In this document: positions 1 through 8,201 of the stretch, in pieces
Position numbering within the stretch: position 1 is the first letter of the stretch
Layout: every line of letters starts with the position of its first letter
Source: Candidatus Opimibacter skivensis
Lineage (GTDB): Bacteria > Bacteroidota > Bacteroidia > Chitinophagales > Saprospiraceae
DNA: 64,000 nucleotides
Assembly: GCA_016721905.1 (NCBI GenBank)
Contig: JADKHH010000003.1
Span: 62,001 to 126,000 of the forward strand
Direction: 5' to 3'
Made by a program: the position numbers and the translations under genes
Notes under the pieces: model-generated
The model's input: the letters and a program-made list of their open reading frames with translations, nothing else
What the model was told of the DNA's origin: nothing
Databases searched by the model: none

Positions 1-2
1 AT

Positions 3-212
3 GAAGAATCCTGGGATGTGGCAGCCTATGTCAATTCGCAAGACAGGCCGCATATACATGTGCCAAAGGACTGGCCTGATATCGCAAAGAAACCTGTAGA
101 TCACCCCTTTGGACCGTACGCAGATTCTTTTACTGAAAGGCAACACAAGTTTGGGCCATTTAAGCCCATCCTTGCAGAGCAGAAAATTTCTCCACCAACA
201 GCGCAAAAGTAA
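3..212 (+). CDS. c-type cytochrome, C-terminal fragment (5' end outside window)
   Basis: The frame is open from the window edge to the TAA at 210-212, giving about 69 residues of a C-terminus. The piece reads ESWDVAAYVNSQDRPH, then KPVDHPFGPYAD and QHKFGPFKPI. This WDVAAYVNSQ.RPH pattern is what I recall from the end of class I c-type cytochromes, including thiosulfate dehydrogenase and SoxA-like proteins. The haem-binding CxxCH motifs would lie upstream and are not visible. The stop is one base before the SoxB-like gene, so the two are almost certainly co-transcribed. Which cytochrome family it belongs to cannot be settled from this fragment. A partner role as electron acceptor for the neighbouring sulfur genes is inference. 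Confidence 0.6.
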   Translation, partial: EESWDVAAYVNSQDRPHIHVPKDWPDIAKKPVDHPFGPYADSFTERQHKFGPFKPILAEQKISPPTAQK

Positions 213-213
213 G

Positions 214-1908
214 ATGACAAATAACAGAAGATCATTTCTTAAAAAAATAGGTGCAGCAGGTACTGTAGCAGGAGTCTCATCCCTGACCCCATTATTGGCC
301 AACGCACTCCCTTCCGAAATGACAAACAGTAATACAGCTTTTGAGAAGGATAAAACATATACTCTAGATATACTTCAGACTACCGACGTTCATTGCCAGG
401 TTCATCCGCATGATGAACTATTCTGGGAAAATGACAAAGCAGTTTTTCGAAGGACAGGCGGTTATCCGCAGATGGCCACCTATTTTAAAAAAGCAAGAAA
501 ATCAAATTCAGATACATTTATCATCGACACCGGTGACATGTTTCAGGGTAGTGAACTTTCAGTCAAGACTACCGGTAAGGCACTGGTTCCAGTTTTAAAC
601 CAGTTAGGTTACGATTTATACCTGCCAGGTAACTGGGAGGTCATCTATGGAAAGCGTAACATGCAGACTTTGTTGGGCGCACTGGATGCCCCAAAAGTGT
701 GCGCCAATATGTATCATGACTTGGGAGATGGTAAAAGAGGTGAGCTGATTTTTCTACCTTATTACATCTGGAATGTCCGCGGTGTTAAAATCGGATTCCT
801 GGGCTATACTGATCCGTTGGTTCCGATACGGCAATCTCCTAATTACAGCAAGGGTATTTTGTATACCCCCGCTGAAGAGAACCTTGCTCATTATGTTTCA
901 GTCCTGAAGGAAGACGAACGTTGTGATTACGTGATCGTCATTGCGCATCTGGGTTTATCCCAGCAGATATATCTTGCTAATCTTCCCCAATGTGAAGGCG
1001 TTGATTATATCCTTGGAGGTGATACACATGAACGCGTCAGAGAACCCATACAATGCAAATACGCGAAAGTCGTCGAGCCCGGCGCCTTTGGTTCTTTCGT
1101 CGGTAGCCTGAAACTCACAGTGGTGAATGGTAAGATCACAAAAGATACCTATGAACTCGTTGAGGTTCGCGCAGACGATTTAAAAGCCGACAAGGACATG
1201 ATCTCGCTGATCGAATCCAACGAAGATCCATTTGATGAAGAGATAAACAAGGTTGTTGGTTATAGCACCATACCTTTGTATCGATACTTCGTGATTGAGA
1301 ATACAATTGATACACTGATCCTTGATGCACTTGCATGGCGGGTGCCTGAAGTGGATGTTGTGCTGTCCAATGGTTTTAGGTTTTGTCCGCCCAGATCCAC
1401 ACCTGATCAGACCGGAAAAATTCCTATTACAGAAGGATTTATTTTTGATATGCTTCCTGTCGATAGTTATGTGCGCAAAGCAAAAGCTACAGGTACCCAG
1501 ATCAAAGAATGGCTCGAAAAGGAACTCAACAACGTCTTTGCGAAAAATGCCGCGGAGAGATTTGGGGGCTGGGTTGTTAAGTTCAAGGGAATGGAAATCA
1601 CCTTCAACGCTTTTGGTGAAAAGGGAAAGCGCGTTCAAAGTGTAATGATTGGCGATCTGCCCCTTGATCCTGAAAGATTATACACTATTTCAGCATGTGA
1701 GCGGGATGGTGACCCCGCAGATATGCTTTGCAGAATCAAAGGTGTGAAGGACGCAGTCAATACGCCATTCACTTTGCATGAAGTGATGAGAAGTTATTTG
1801 AAAGCCAACAGCCCGGTAACTCCGACACCACCCATGGCAGCAAAAATATTAGATGGACCACAGTCACTGCTCACACAAGTGACCGGGGTTAATTATTCAT
1901 TTCGCTAA
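214..1908 (+). CDS. SoxB-like Tat-exported metallophosphoesterase / 5'-nucleotidase family
   Basis: Predicted 564-residue periplasmic enzyme of the 5'-nucleotidase/SoxB superfamily. The start at 214 places a twin-arginine signal at residues 5-11 (RRSFLKK) followed by a hydrophobic Ala/Gly stretch; a longer frame from 109 would bury it. An N-terminal calcineurin-like domain shows D58-x-H60 (TTDVH), DTGDMFQGSE, GNWEVIYG near residue 139, IAHLGL and GGDTH (D270, H272). The C-terminal half fits a 5'-nucleotidase C domain (VDVVLSNGFRF). The WE..YG motif in place of GNHEFD resembles SoxB thiosulfohydrolases rather than true nucleotidases. GGDTH replaces the usual GGHTH, so one metal or substrate ligand differs. 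Neighbouring cytochrome and DsrE-like genes favour a sulfur-compound hydrolase over nucleotide salvage, but this is not proven. Confidence 0.75.
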   Translation: MTNNRRSFLKKIGAAGTVAGVSSLTPLLANALPSEMTNSNTAFEKDKTYTLDILQTTDVHCQVHPHDELFWENDKAVFRRTGGYPQMATYFKKARKSNSDTFIIDTGDMFQGSELSVKTTGKALVPVLNQLGYDLYLPGNWEVIYGKRNMQTLLGALDAPKVCANMYHDLGDGKRGELIFLPYYIWNVRGVKIGFLGYTDPLVPIRQSPNYSKGILYTPAEENLAHYVSVLKEDERCDYVIVIAHLGLSQQIYLANLPQCEGVDYILGGDTHERVREPIQCKYAKVVEPGAFGSFVGSLKLTVVNGKITKDTYELVEVRADDLKADKDMISLIESNEDPFDEEINKVVGYSTIPLYRYFVIENTIDTLILDALAWRVPEVDVVLSNGFRFCPPRSTPDQTGKIPITEGFIFDMLPVDSYVRKAKATGTQIKEWLEKELNNVFAKNAAERFGGWVVKFKGMEITFNAFGEKGKRVQSVMIGDLPLDPERLYTISACERDGDPADMLCRIKGVKDAVNTPFTLHEVMRSYLKANSPVTPTPPMAAKILDGPQSLLTQVTGVNYSFR

Positions 1909-1918
1909 ATCTATACCA

Positions 1919-2350
1919 ATGAAAAATTACTTTCTGTTGACTGCCTTGATGCTGATGTCGGGATTGATTTTCGCTCAAAATGAATCATCAGATGTTGACC
2001 TGGCACAGCATAAAATTGTTTTCCAGTTAACCTCCGGAGACACCAATGTGCACAAAATGCTTGTACGCCAGTTAGGCAACGTATTGACTGCCGCGCCAAA
2101 TTCAAAAATTGAAGTGGTTTGTCATGGCCCGGGTATAACCATGCTCACCACCAGGCAGACCATCGTCCATCCCAAAGTCATTGAGCTGAAAGGAAAAGGG
2201 ATAGACTTTGTTGTTTGCGAGAACACCCTCAAAGAAAAAAAGGTCACCAAAGAAGAAATCATACCTGAGGCTGCTTTTGTAAAAGCCGGTATTATAGAAA
2301 TTGTTAAAAAACAAGAAGAAGGCTGGAGTTATATACGCGCTGGCCAGTAA
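1919..2350 (+). CDS. Secreted DsrE-family protein
   Basis: A 143-residue protein with a Sec signal peptide (MKNYFLLTALMLMSGLIFAQ, cleavage expected near residue 19). The mature part has the layout of periplasmic DsrE/DsrF-like proteins: VVCHGPGITM in the middle, FVVCENTLKEKK with the conserved cysteine, and the ending GWSYIRAGQ. DsrE-fold proteins bind or carry sulfane sulfur on a cysteine in several sulfur pathways. Two cysteines are present in the mature protein, in VVCHGP and in VCENT. It starts 10 bases after the SoxB-like gene and precedes the porin, consistent with one operon. The exact sulfur ligand is unknown. Confidence 0.8.
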   Translation: MKNYFLLTALMLMSGLIFAQNESSDVDLAQHKIVFQLTSGDTNVHKMLVRQLGNVLTAAPNSKIEVVCHGPGITMLTTRQTIVHPKVIELKGKGIDFVVCENTLKEKKVTKEEIIPEAAFVKAGIIEIVKKQEEGWSYIRAGQ

Positions 2351-2374
2351 TACCGCTTCTTTTATTCTCTACCT

Positions 2375-3799
2375 ATGAATCTTCGGATTTTAATATTCTT
2401 ATGCTGGAGTATCTGGCCCTCTTTTGTTTTTGGTCAGCACCAGGAAGTGAGTGAAGACCCGCTGCCTTATAAAGGAAAAGTAAATGCTGAAAAGGACTCC
2501 TTGTCCATACTCTCTGCCTTCAGGCATGGCAAGGTAAATGGCCACTTCAGGTATTTCTTTATGGCCACCAATAACACCAGGGATCTGAGTGATTATTTTG
2601 CAAACGCAGCAGGTGGTGGTATTCGATTCGAAACAGCTTCCTTTTATGGTTTTCGGTTTGCAGTCGGCGGCTCTTATGTATTTAATATCGCTTCCTCAGA
2701 TCTCTCGATTCCCGATTCAACTACCGGTACGTACAGCAGGTATGAGTTGGGGCTGTTTGATGTTGACGACCCGGAGACAACCACAGGCCTTGATCGCCTC
2801 GAAGAATTATATCTATCATATACCTGGAGCAATTCACAGATATTGTTCGGTCGCCAGTTTATCAACACTCCTTTTATCAATCTTCAGGATGGCCGTATGC
2901 GTCCGGGTGCTGTTGAAGGTATCGTCCTTCGCTTCAGGGAATGGGAGCATTTCAGTATCGAGTCAGGGTTGTTGTACGCCATGTCTCCACGATCTACTGA
3001 CCAATGGTATCGGGTCGAAAACAGTATAGGATTATACTCATCCGGGGTCAATCCCGATGGTTCAAAATCGGACTATCTGGGTCACGTCAATACCGCAGGC
3101 ATAGGATATATAGGAATCGTGGCTAAATGGAGGGAAAAATACTCGCTGCATGGGTGGGATGTCATCGTGGATAATGTGATGAATACAGCACTCCTCCAGG
3201 TTGATCTTTCTCAAAAGTTGAGCAATAAGGATCAACTCGTATTCTCTGCTCAAGTGATTCGACAGGATGGTGTTGGTAACGGAGGAAATGAGGAGACCGA
3301 TAAAACATATTTTCCAGAGAATGGAAAATCAATGGCCTATGGACTGAAAGTTGGTTATAAATCCGGTAAGATCGAAACATCCCTCAATTATAGCAGGATC
3401 ACTGCTGACGGCAGATACCTGATGCCAAGAGAGTGGGGCAGGGATCCACTATTTACCTTTCTTCCACGTGAACGCAACGAAGGCTTTGGTGACGTACATG
3501 CCATCTTGGGAAAGATAAATTATACACTCGTTCCTGAGCGATTTACATTGGGACTTGGGCTTGGCCATTATCAACTCCCGGATGTCAAAAACACAAGGCT
3601 CAACAAATATGGTATGCCCTCCTACATGCAAGCTAACCTGGAAATCCGCTATTTTTTTTCCGGCCTTCTTGAAGGTCTTGATGTCCAATACCTCCTTGCC
3701 TCAAAATTCAACGCAGGCGAAACCTACTCCAATGACAAGTACGTCATCAACAAAGTAGAGATGCAGGTACATAACCTCGTGCTCAATTTCCACTTCTAA
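2375..3799 (+). CDS. OprD-like outer membrane porin
   Basis: A 474-residue protein with a signal peptide (about residues 1-20, ending VFGQ) and a body of alternating amphipathic strands rich in Tyr, Gly and aromatic residues, ending in LVLNFHF, a typical beta-barrel C-terminus with terminal Phe. Stretches such as LYLSYTWSNSQILFGRQ and INTPFINLQDGRMRPGAVEG resemble OprD-type specific porins, where the ladder of barrel residues guides small organic or inorganic anions. It lies 24 bases after the DsrE-like gene and closes this cluster. An uptake role for the sulfur substrate is inferred from position only. It could instead be a generic Bacteroidota porin. Confidence 0.7.
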   Translation: MNLRILIFLCWSIWPSFVFGQHQEVSEDPLPYKGKVNAEKDSLSILSAFRHGKVNGHFRYFFMATNNTRDLSDYFANAAGGGIRFETASFYGFRFAVGGSYVFNIASSDLSIPDSTTGTYSRYELGLFDVDDPETTTGLDRLEELYLSYTWSNSQILFGRQFINTPFINLQDGRMRPGAVEGIVLRFREWEHFSIESGLLYAMSPRSTDQWYRVENSIGLYSSGVNPDGSKSDYLGHVNTAGIGYIGIVAKWREKYSLHGWDVIVDNVMNTALLQVDLSQKLSNKDQLVFSAQVIRQDGVGNGGNEETDKTYFPENGKSMAYGLKVGYKSGKIETSLNYSRITADGRYLMPREWGRDPLFTFLPRERNEGFGDVHAILGKINYTLVPERFTLGLGLGHYQLPDVKNTRLNKYGMPSYMQANLEIRYFFSGLLEGLDVQYLLASKFNAGETYSNDKYVINKVEMQVHNLVLNFHF

Positions 3800-3800
3800 G

Positions 3801-4224
3801 ACTGCCGCTCGTTTAAGTCTCTGACTTAAATGCAATAATACCGTTCGTTCAAGTCTCTGACTTGAATGCAAGAGCGCGTTCGGGTGGGGGGTGTTTTTGC
3901 GCTTCCGCGCGCGGGGGCCTCGCCTGCTCGTTTTAGTCTCTGACTTGAATGCAAGATGACCGTTCGTTCAAGTCTCTGACTTGAATGCTATATGCTTTGC
4001 GTCTCCCGACGCTAGAGCAGAATCTTCCTCCTCTACCGCTCGTCTGCTCGTTTAAGCTGCGGTCGCTTGATGCATATGCTTTGCGTCTCCCGACGCTAGA
4101 GCAGAATCATCCACCACTACCGCTCGTTTAAGTCTCTGACTTAAATGCTATATGCTTTGCGTCTCTTGACGCTAGAGTCAAATCATCCACCACTGCCGCT
4201 CCTTTAATTGGCGCCTACTGCGCC
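3801..4224 (+). repeat. REP-like array of palindromic units
   Basis: Gene-free block built from short imperfect palindromes. Type A (TTYAAGTC-TCT-GACTTRAA) occurs at 3812-3830, 3848-3866, 3931-3949, 3967-3985 and 4127-4145; T/A and C/G exchanges are matched on both arms except in the 3931 copy. A variant with a different loop is at 4051-4070. Type B (TGCT, TT, GCGTC-TCCC-GACGC, TAG, AGCA) occurs at 3993-4019 and 4077-4103, with a third copy core at 4159-4172 that has loop TCTT. A third palindrome GGCGC-CTACT-GCGCC is at 4210-4224. Linkers such as CCGCTCGTTT and AATCATCCACCACT are also repeated, so A and B form a composite unit of about 76-84 bases from 3993 on. This is like REP/BIME arrays mobilised by RAYT transposases; no such transposase is in the window. 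Confidence 0.8.
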
Positions 4225-4298
4225 TTCAAGCCTGTGGCATGATCTCCTTTCCTTAAATGCCATATTCTATGCATCTCCTCTTAGCTACCATAGCGTTT

Positions 4299-4328
4299 GC
4301 CTTAGCCTTAGCCTCCGCCTTAGCCTTA
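4299..4328 (+). repeat. Hexanucleotide tandem repeat (GCCTTA)n
   Basis: Five consecutive 6-base units: GCCTTA, GCCTTA, GCCTCC, GCCTTA, GCCTTA. It lies just downstream of the stop codon of the - strand acetyltransferase gene, between the palindrome array and that gene. No coding frame of interest crosses it. Confidence 0.75.
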
Positions 4329-4333
4329 TTTTC

Positions 4334-4360
4334 ACTCACAACTGACAACTCACAACTCAC
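4334..4360 (+). repeat. ACAACTCAC-type short tandem repeat at a gene end
   Basis: Near-repeats of CACAACTCA/GACAACTCA run over about 27 bases. They include the stop codon (4350-4352) and last codons of the - strand GNAT gene. A closely similar AC/TC-rich stretch occupies the carA-eno gap at 25281-25310, so the motif recurs at 3' gene ends in this genome. Confidence 0.6.
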
Positions 4361-4802
4361 TAAAATATATTTTACAATCCACCCACTCCTCATCAAATAC
4401 AGTAGGATACTTCCTGTAAAAATTCAATCCCGCTTCATTCCAGTTCAGCACCTGCCATTTCACCAGCAACACTTCCTGCCGCCTGGCCTCCTCTATAAAT
4501 GCTTCAAAAAGCATTTTGCCGATCCCTGCACCCCGCATGGATTCACGGACGATAAAATCCTCCAGGTATAACATCCGGCCCCGCCACGTACTGAACATGC
4601 CGCAATACAGGGCCATACCCACAATCTCATCCCCCACTTCTGCCACAAAGGCATCAAAGGCACCTTTTTGGAAATCGGCTTTGTATGATTCAGGGGAGGT
4701 CGAGACTTTATCTAACCCCCGTTCATATTCCGCAAGCTCGCGCACCAGTGAATGGATGGCTTCCATGTCACCCAATTGCGCTTTTCGAATATTTATTTTC
4801 AT
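4350..4802 (-). CDS. GNAT family N-acetyltransferase (diamine acetyltransferase-like)
   Basis: A 150-residue single-domain GNAT enzyme that would transfer acetyl from acetyl-CoA to an amine. N-terminal KINIRKAQLGDMEAIHSLVRELAEYE is the typical first strand and helix of spermidine/spermine-type acetyltransferases. The acetyl-CoA pyrophosphate loop is visible as RESMRGAGIGKMLFEA (Q/RxxGxG/A type). LYLEDFIVRE and LNWNEAGLNFYRK are also characteristic of this subfamily. The length matches single-domain GNATs. The final codons (FSEL, stop) are contributed by a short tandem repeat. The substrate cannot be told from sequence; polyamine or thialysine are possible. Confidence 0.85.
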   Translation of the reverse strand: MKINIRKAQLGDMEAIHSLVRELAEYERGLDKVSTSPESYKADFQKGAFDAFVAEVGDEIVGMALYCGMFSTWRGRMLYLEDFIVRESMRGAGIGKMLFEAFIEEARRQEVLLVKWQVLNWNEAGLNFYRKYPTVFDEEWVDCKIYFSEL

Positions 4803-5067
4803 ATATGATGATTTTCAATGCGTATCATTTTCACTAGCTGCTGATTCACTCCATCCTTCGACAGTTGAATCCTCCGTATCCCCTTTATCTGTTCACCTTT
4901 TAAACTGTTGACCTGGCCACATGGCTCCTTATACTTAAGTCTATTTCACCCGAATACAGCTTCAGCTTTTAACTTAAATGTGCCCTGTAGCCCCTCTTTT
5001 TGCTAACCCATTGAGATTTACAGGAATAAATTGGGAAGGGTATACCAAGTATCCGGGAAAATAGTCA
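4803..5067. other. Gene-free leader region between the GNAT gene and the str genes
   Basis: About 320 bases separate the GNAT start from rpsL. I see no ORF, RNA gene or strong hairpin here. The GNAT promoter and the ribosomal promoter should both lie inside; only the ribosomal box at 5068-5075 can be pointed to. Confidence 0.4.
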
Positions 5068-5075
5068 TATCTTTG
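5068..5075 (+). promoter_or_regulatory. Bacteroidota -7 box before rpsL
   Basis: TATCTTTG matches the Bacteroidota -7 consensus TAnnTTTG exactly and is followed by CA, as often seen. It leaves an untranslated leader of about 45 bases before rpsL. No good -33 TTTG is present at the expected distance. It is the best candidate for the main promoter of the ribosomal series. Confidence 0.6.
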
Positions 5076-5122
5076 CATTCGCTTTCAAAAAAGGCGTCTA
5101 AAATAATGTGTAAAAATAACGT

Positions 5123-5497
5123 ATGCCTACTATAAATCAATTAGTTAGGAAAGGTCGCGAGCAGGTTGTTTATAAAAGCAAAGCTCGTGCATTGGATGCT
5201 TGCCCTCAGAAGAGAGGCGTGTGCACCCGTGTATATACCACTACCCCCAAGAAGCCGAATTCGGCACTGAGGAAGGTAGCGAAGGTAAGGTTGACGAATA
5301 GCATTGAGGTCATCGCCTATATTCCAGGGGAGGGCCACAACCTGCAGGAACACTCCATCGTACTCCTCAGAGGCGGTAGGGTAAAGGACCTGCCAGGTGT
5401 TCGTTACACCATCGTACGTGGAGCACTCGACACCGCAGGAGTCAACAATCGCCTGAAATCGAGATCTAAGTACGGAACAAAGAGACCTAAGAAATAG
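5123..5497 (+). CDS. rpsL: 30S ribosomal protein uS12
   Basis: 124 residues, full length. uS12 sits at the decoding centre and the subunit interface. CPQKRGVCTRVYTTTPKKPN and GGRVKDLPGVRYTIVRG are nearly identical to other bacteria. Lys43 in TTPKKPN and the KDLPGVRY loop, where streptomycin-resistance changes occur, are wild type, so target-based resistance is not expected. First gene of the series; rpsG follows after 15 bases in the classic str order. Confidence 0.99.
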   Translation: MPTINQLVRKGREQVVYKSKARALDACPQKRGVCTRVYTTTPKKPNSALRKVAKVRLTNSIEVIAYIPGEGHNLQEHSIVLLRGGRVKDLPGVRYTIVRGALDTAGVNNRLKSRSKYGTKRPKK

Positions 5498-5512
5498 TAG
5501 ATATCATACAGC

Positions 5513-5977
5513 ATGAGGAAAAGAAAACCAAAACTGAGGGTAATCCAACCCGATCCTAGATATGGTGACCCGGTCGTAACCCGTTTCGTCAACAATCTGA
5601 TGTGGCAGGGTAAGAAGAGCACAGCGTATCAGATATTCTACGACGCTATGGATCTTCTGTCTGAGAAGTCAGGTGCCAATCCGCACGAACTTTTCGGCAA
5701 AGCACTCGAAAATACAACTCCATCCGTTGAGGTCAAGAGCCGCAGGATCGGAGGTGCTACTTTCCAGATCCCTACCGAAATCAATCCTAAACGCAAAGTG
5801 GCCATCGGCATGAAGTGGTTGATCCGCTTCGCCCGCGAACGCAATGGTAAAGGAATGGCTGAAAAGCTTTCTGCCGAAGTTCTGGCAGCTAGCAAAGGTG
5901 AAGGCAATGCAGTGAAAAGAAAAGAAGACACTCACAAAATGGCAGAAGCCAACCGTGCTTTCGCCCATTTTAAATAA
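5513..5977 (+). CDS. rpsG: 30S ribosomal protein uS7
   Basis: 154 residues. uS7 nucleates assembly of the 30S head and lines the exit site. Starts MRKRKPKLRVIQPDPRYGDP and contains LFGKALENTTPSVEVKSRRIGGATFQIP in the usual place, and ends AEANRAFAHFK. In proteobacteria uS7 represses the str operon by binding the rpsL-rpsG gap; here that gap is only 15 bases, so the same control is unlikely. fusA follows after 30 bases. Confidence 0.98.
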   Translation: MRKRKPKLRVIQPDPRYGDPVVTRFVNNLMWQGKKSTAYQIFYDAMDLLSEKSGANPHELFGKALENTTPSVEVKSRRIGGATFQIPTEINPKRKVAIGMKWLIRFARERNGKGMAEKLSAEVLAASKGEGNAVKRKEDTHKMAEANRAFAHFK

Positions 5978-6007
5978 TAACAACCCCCTAACTGTTTACA
6001 TAATACA

Positions 6008-8140
6008 ATGGCTAAGGACCTAAGATATACACGCAACATCGGCATTGCCGCTCACATCGACGCTGGGAAAACCACGACGACTGAACGTGTATTATATTAT
6101 ACAGGTATTTCCCATAAGATTGGCGAGGTACATGATGGCGCAGCTACCATGGACTGGATGGAGCAGGAGCAGGAGCGTGGTATCACCATCACCAGCGCAG
6201 CCACAGCTGCCCAGTGGTCATGGAAGGATGAGGATTATGAACTGAATATTATTGACACACCAGGACACGTTGACTTTACCGTTGAGGTAAACCGTTCCCT
6301 CCGTGTGCTCGATGGTCTGGTTTTCCTTTTCTGTGCGGTTTCAGGCGTTGAGCCACAGTCAGAAACGAACTGGCGCCTCGCTGATAACTATAAAGTTCCC
6401 CGGATCGGTTTCGTCAATAAGATGGACAGGTCAGGTGCTAATTTTTATGAGGTGGTAAAGGATGTCGAAACTAAACTCGGCTCCAAGGCAATTCCACTTC
6501 AGGTCCCAATTGGTGAAGAAGAAAGATTTAAAGGCGTCGTAGACCTTATCACGGGTAAAGCCATGGTATGGAACGAAGACGATATGGGTATGACCTTTAC
6601 GGAAATTCCAGTACCTGCCGATCTTGTTGAAATCGTAGCAGAGTGGAGAGGTAAATTACTCGAGGCAGTTGCCGAATACGATGATACCCTTTTAGAGAAG
6701 TTTTTTGAAGATCCTGAATCTATCTCCCCTGACGAAATGCGTATCGCTATCCGCCAGGCTGTGTGCGATATGAAATTCGTACCGATGATGTGCGGTTCAG
6801 CGTTCAAGAATAAAGGCGTTCAGGCAGTATTGGATGCAGTATGCGCATTCCTCCCCAGCCCGGTCGATATCGAAGGTATCAAAGGAATCAATCCTAAGAC
6901 GGACCTGGAAGAACTACGCAAGCCAAGTGTTGACGAGCCATTCGCAGCGCTTGCTTTCAAAATTGCAACTGACCCTTATGTAGGTCGTCTCGCTTTCATG
7001 CGCGTATATTCAGGTGCACTCGATGCAGGATCCTATGTACTCAATACAAGGTCAGGTAACAAAGAGCGTATCTCACGTTTGTATAAAATGCATGCCAACA
7101 AACAAAACCCGATCGACAGATTGGAGTGCGGTGATATCGCAGCGGGTGTTGGCTTTAAAGATATTCGCACAGGGGATACCCTTTGTGATGAAAACAGACC
7201 CATTATTCTGGAAAGTATGGTCTTCCCTGATCCGGTTATCGGTATCGCTGTTGAACCAAAGAGCCAGAAGGATCTTGATAAACTGGGTATGGCACTCGCC
7301 AAACTCGCTGAGGAAGATCCAACCTTCCGCGTTAAGTATGATGAAGATACCAACCAGACCATCATCTCTGGTATGGGAGAGCTTCACCTGGAGATCATTG
7401 TCGATCGCTTACGCAGGGAGTTTAAGGTTGAATGCAACGAAGGCCAGCCTCAGGTTAACTATAAAGAAGCACTTACGGTTAAAGTGGATCATACCGAAAG
7501 GTTGAAAAAACAAACCGGTGGTTCAGGTCTCTTTGCCCAGATGTCATTCGAACTCGGCCCGGCCGACGAAGAATTCCTTCAGAGCGATGAGTTCAAGAGC
7601 GGTAAAACCAAGATGCAGTTTGTCAATGGCATTTTTGGAGGATCTATTCCAAAAGAATTTTTCCCTTCCATCATCAAGGGCTTTTTAGCCATGATGGATA
7701 ATGGTATTCTGGCTGGTTATAATATTGATAGCATGAAGGTCAGGATCTATGATGGTCAGACCCACGCTGTTGACTCCAAGCCGATTGCCTTTGAACTTTG
7801 TGCAAAGGAAGGTTTCCGCGAAGCTGCTAAGAAAGCTAAGCCAATCCTCCTGGAGCCTATCATGAAACTAGAGGTGGTAACACCTGACGAATATGTTGGT
7901 CCGGTTATTGGTGACCTTAACCGTCGCCGCGGATTACCAAAAGGCCAGGACAGCCGTCCTGGAGCTATAGCTATCTCCGCGGAAGTTCCGTTGTCAGAAA
8001 TGTTCGGTTATGTAACCCAGTTACGTACGATCACTTCAGGCCGCGCCAGCTCAACGATGGAATTCAGCCACTATGCAGCAGTACCTAAGGGCATTGCAGA
8101 CGACGTGATTGAAAAGGCGAAAGGCACAGTTAAAGTATAA
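6008..8140 (+). CDS. fusA: Elongation factor G
   Basis: 710 residues, the normal length. GTPase that drives tRNA-mRNA translocation and, with RRF, ribosome recycling. G1 is AHIDAGKTT (residues 15-23), the switch II motif DTPGHVDF and the NKMDR specificity motif are intact, and the E-rich EQERGITITS switch I segment is present. Domains II-V follow, with MGELHLEIIVDRL and the RGLPKGQDSRPGA loop near domain IV-V. It fits canonical EF-G rather than the specialised EF-G2. tuf, which often follows fusA, is absent here; rpsJ comes next after 61 bases. Confidence 0.98.
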   Translation: MAKDLRYTRNIGIAAHIDAGKTTTTERVLYYTGISHKIGEVHDGAATMDWMEQEQERGITITSAATAAQWSWKDEDYELNIIDTPGHVDFTVEVNRSLRVLDGLVFLFCAVSGVEPQSETNWRLADNYKVPRIGFVNKMDRSGANFYEVVKDVETKLGSKAIPLQVPIGEEERFKGVVDLITGKAMVWNEDDMGMTFTEIPVPADLVEIVAEWRGKLLEAVAEYDDTLLEKFFEDPESISPDEMRIAIRQAVCDMKFVPMMCGSAFKNKGVQAVLDAVCAFLPSPVDIEGIKGINPKTDLEELRKPSVDEPFAALAFKIATDPYVGRLAFMRVYSGALDAGSYVLNTRSGNKERISRLYKMHANKQNPIDRLECGDIAAGVGFKDIRTGDTLCDENRPIILESMVFPDPVIGIAVEPKSQKDLDKLGMALAKLAEEDPTFRVKYDEDTNQTIISGMGELHLEIIVDRLRREFKVECNEGQPQVNYKEALTVKVDHTERLKKQTGGSGLFAQMSFELGPADEEFLQSDEFKSGKTKMQFVNGIFGGSIPKEFFPSIIKGFLAMMDNGILAGYNIDSMKVRIYDGQTHAVDSKPIAFELCAKEGFREAAKKAKPILLEPIMKLEVVTPDEYVGPVIGDLNRRRGLPKGQDSRPGAIAISAEVPLSEMFGYVTQLRTITSGRASSTMEFSHYAAVPKGIADDVIEKAKGTVKV

Positions 8141-8201
8141 GTAATAGAATAAAGCCCAAAAGAGGGTTCACTAATTATATCATTAATTTTTTTGGTCGGA
8201 A

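Noticed and set aside
109..213. Longer N-terminus for the SoxB-like protein
   Set aside because: It overlaps the cytochrome gene and would bury the twin-arginine signal; the ATG at 214 fits.
3801..4224. Possible CRISPR array
   Set aside because: Repeat units are themselves palindromic, of several types, with irregular distances and repeated linkers instead of unique spacers; no cas genes.
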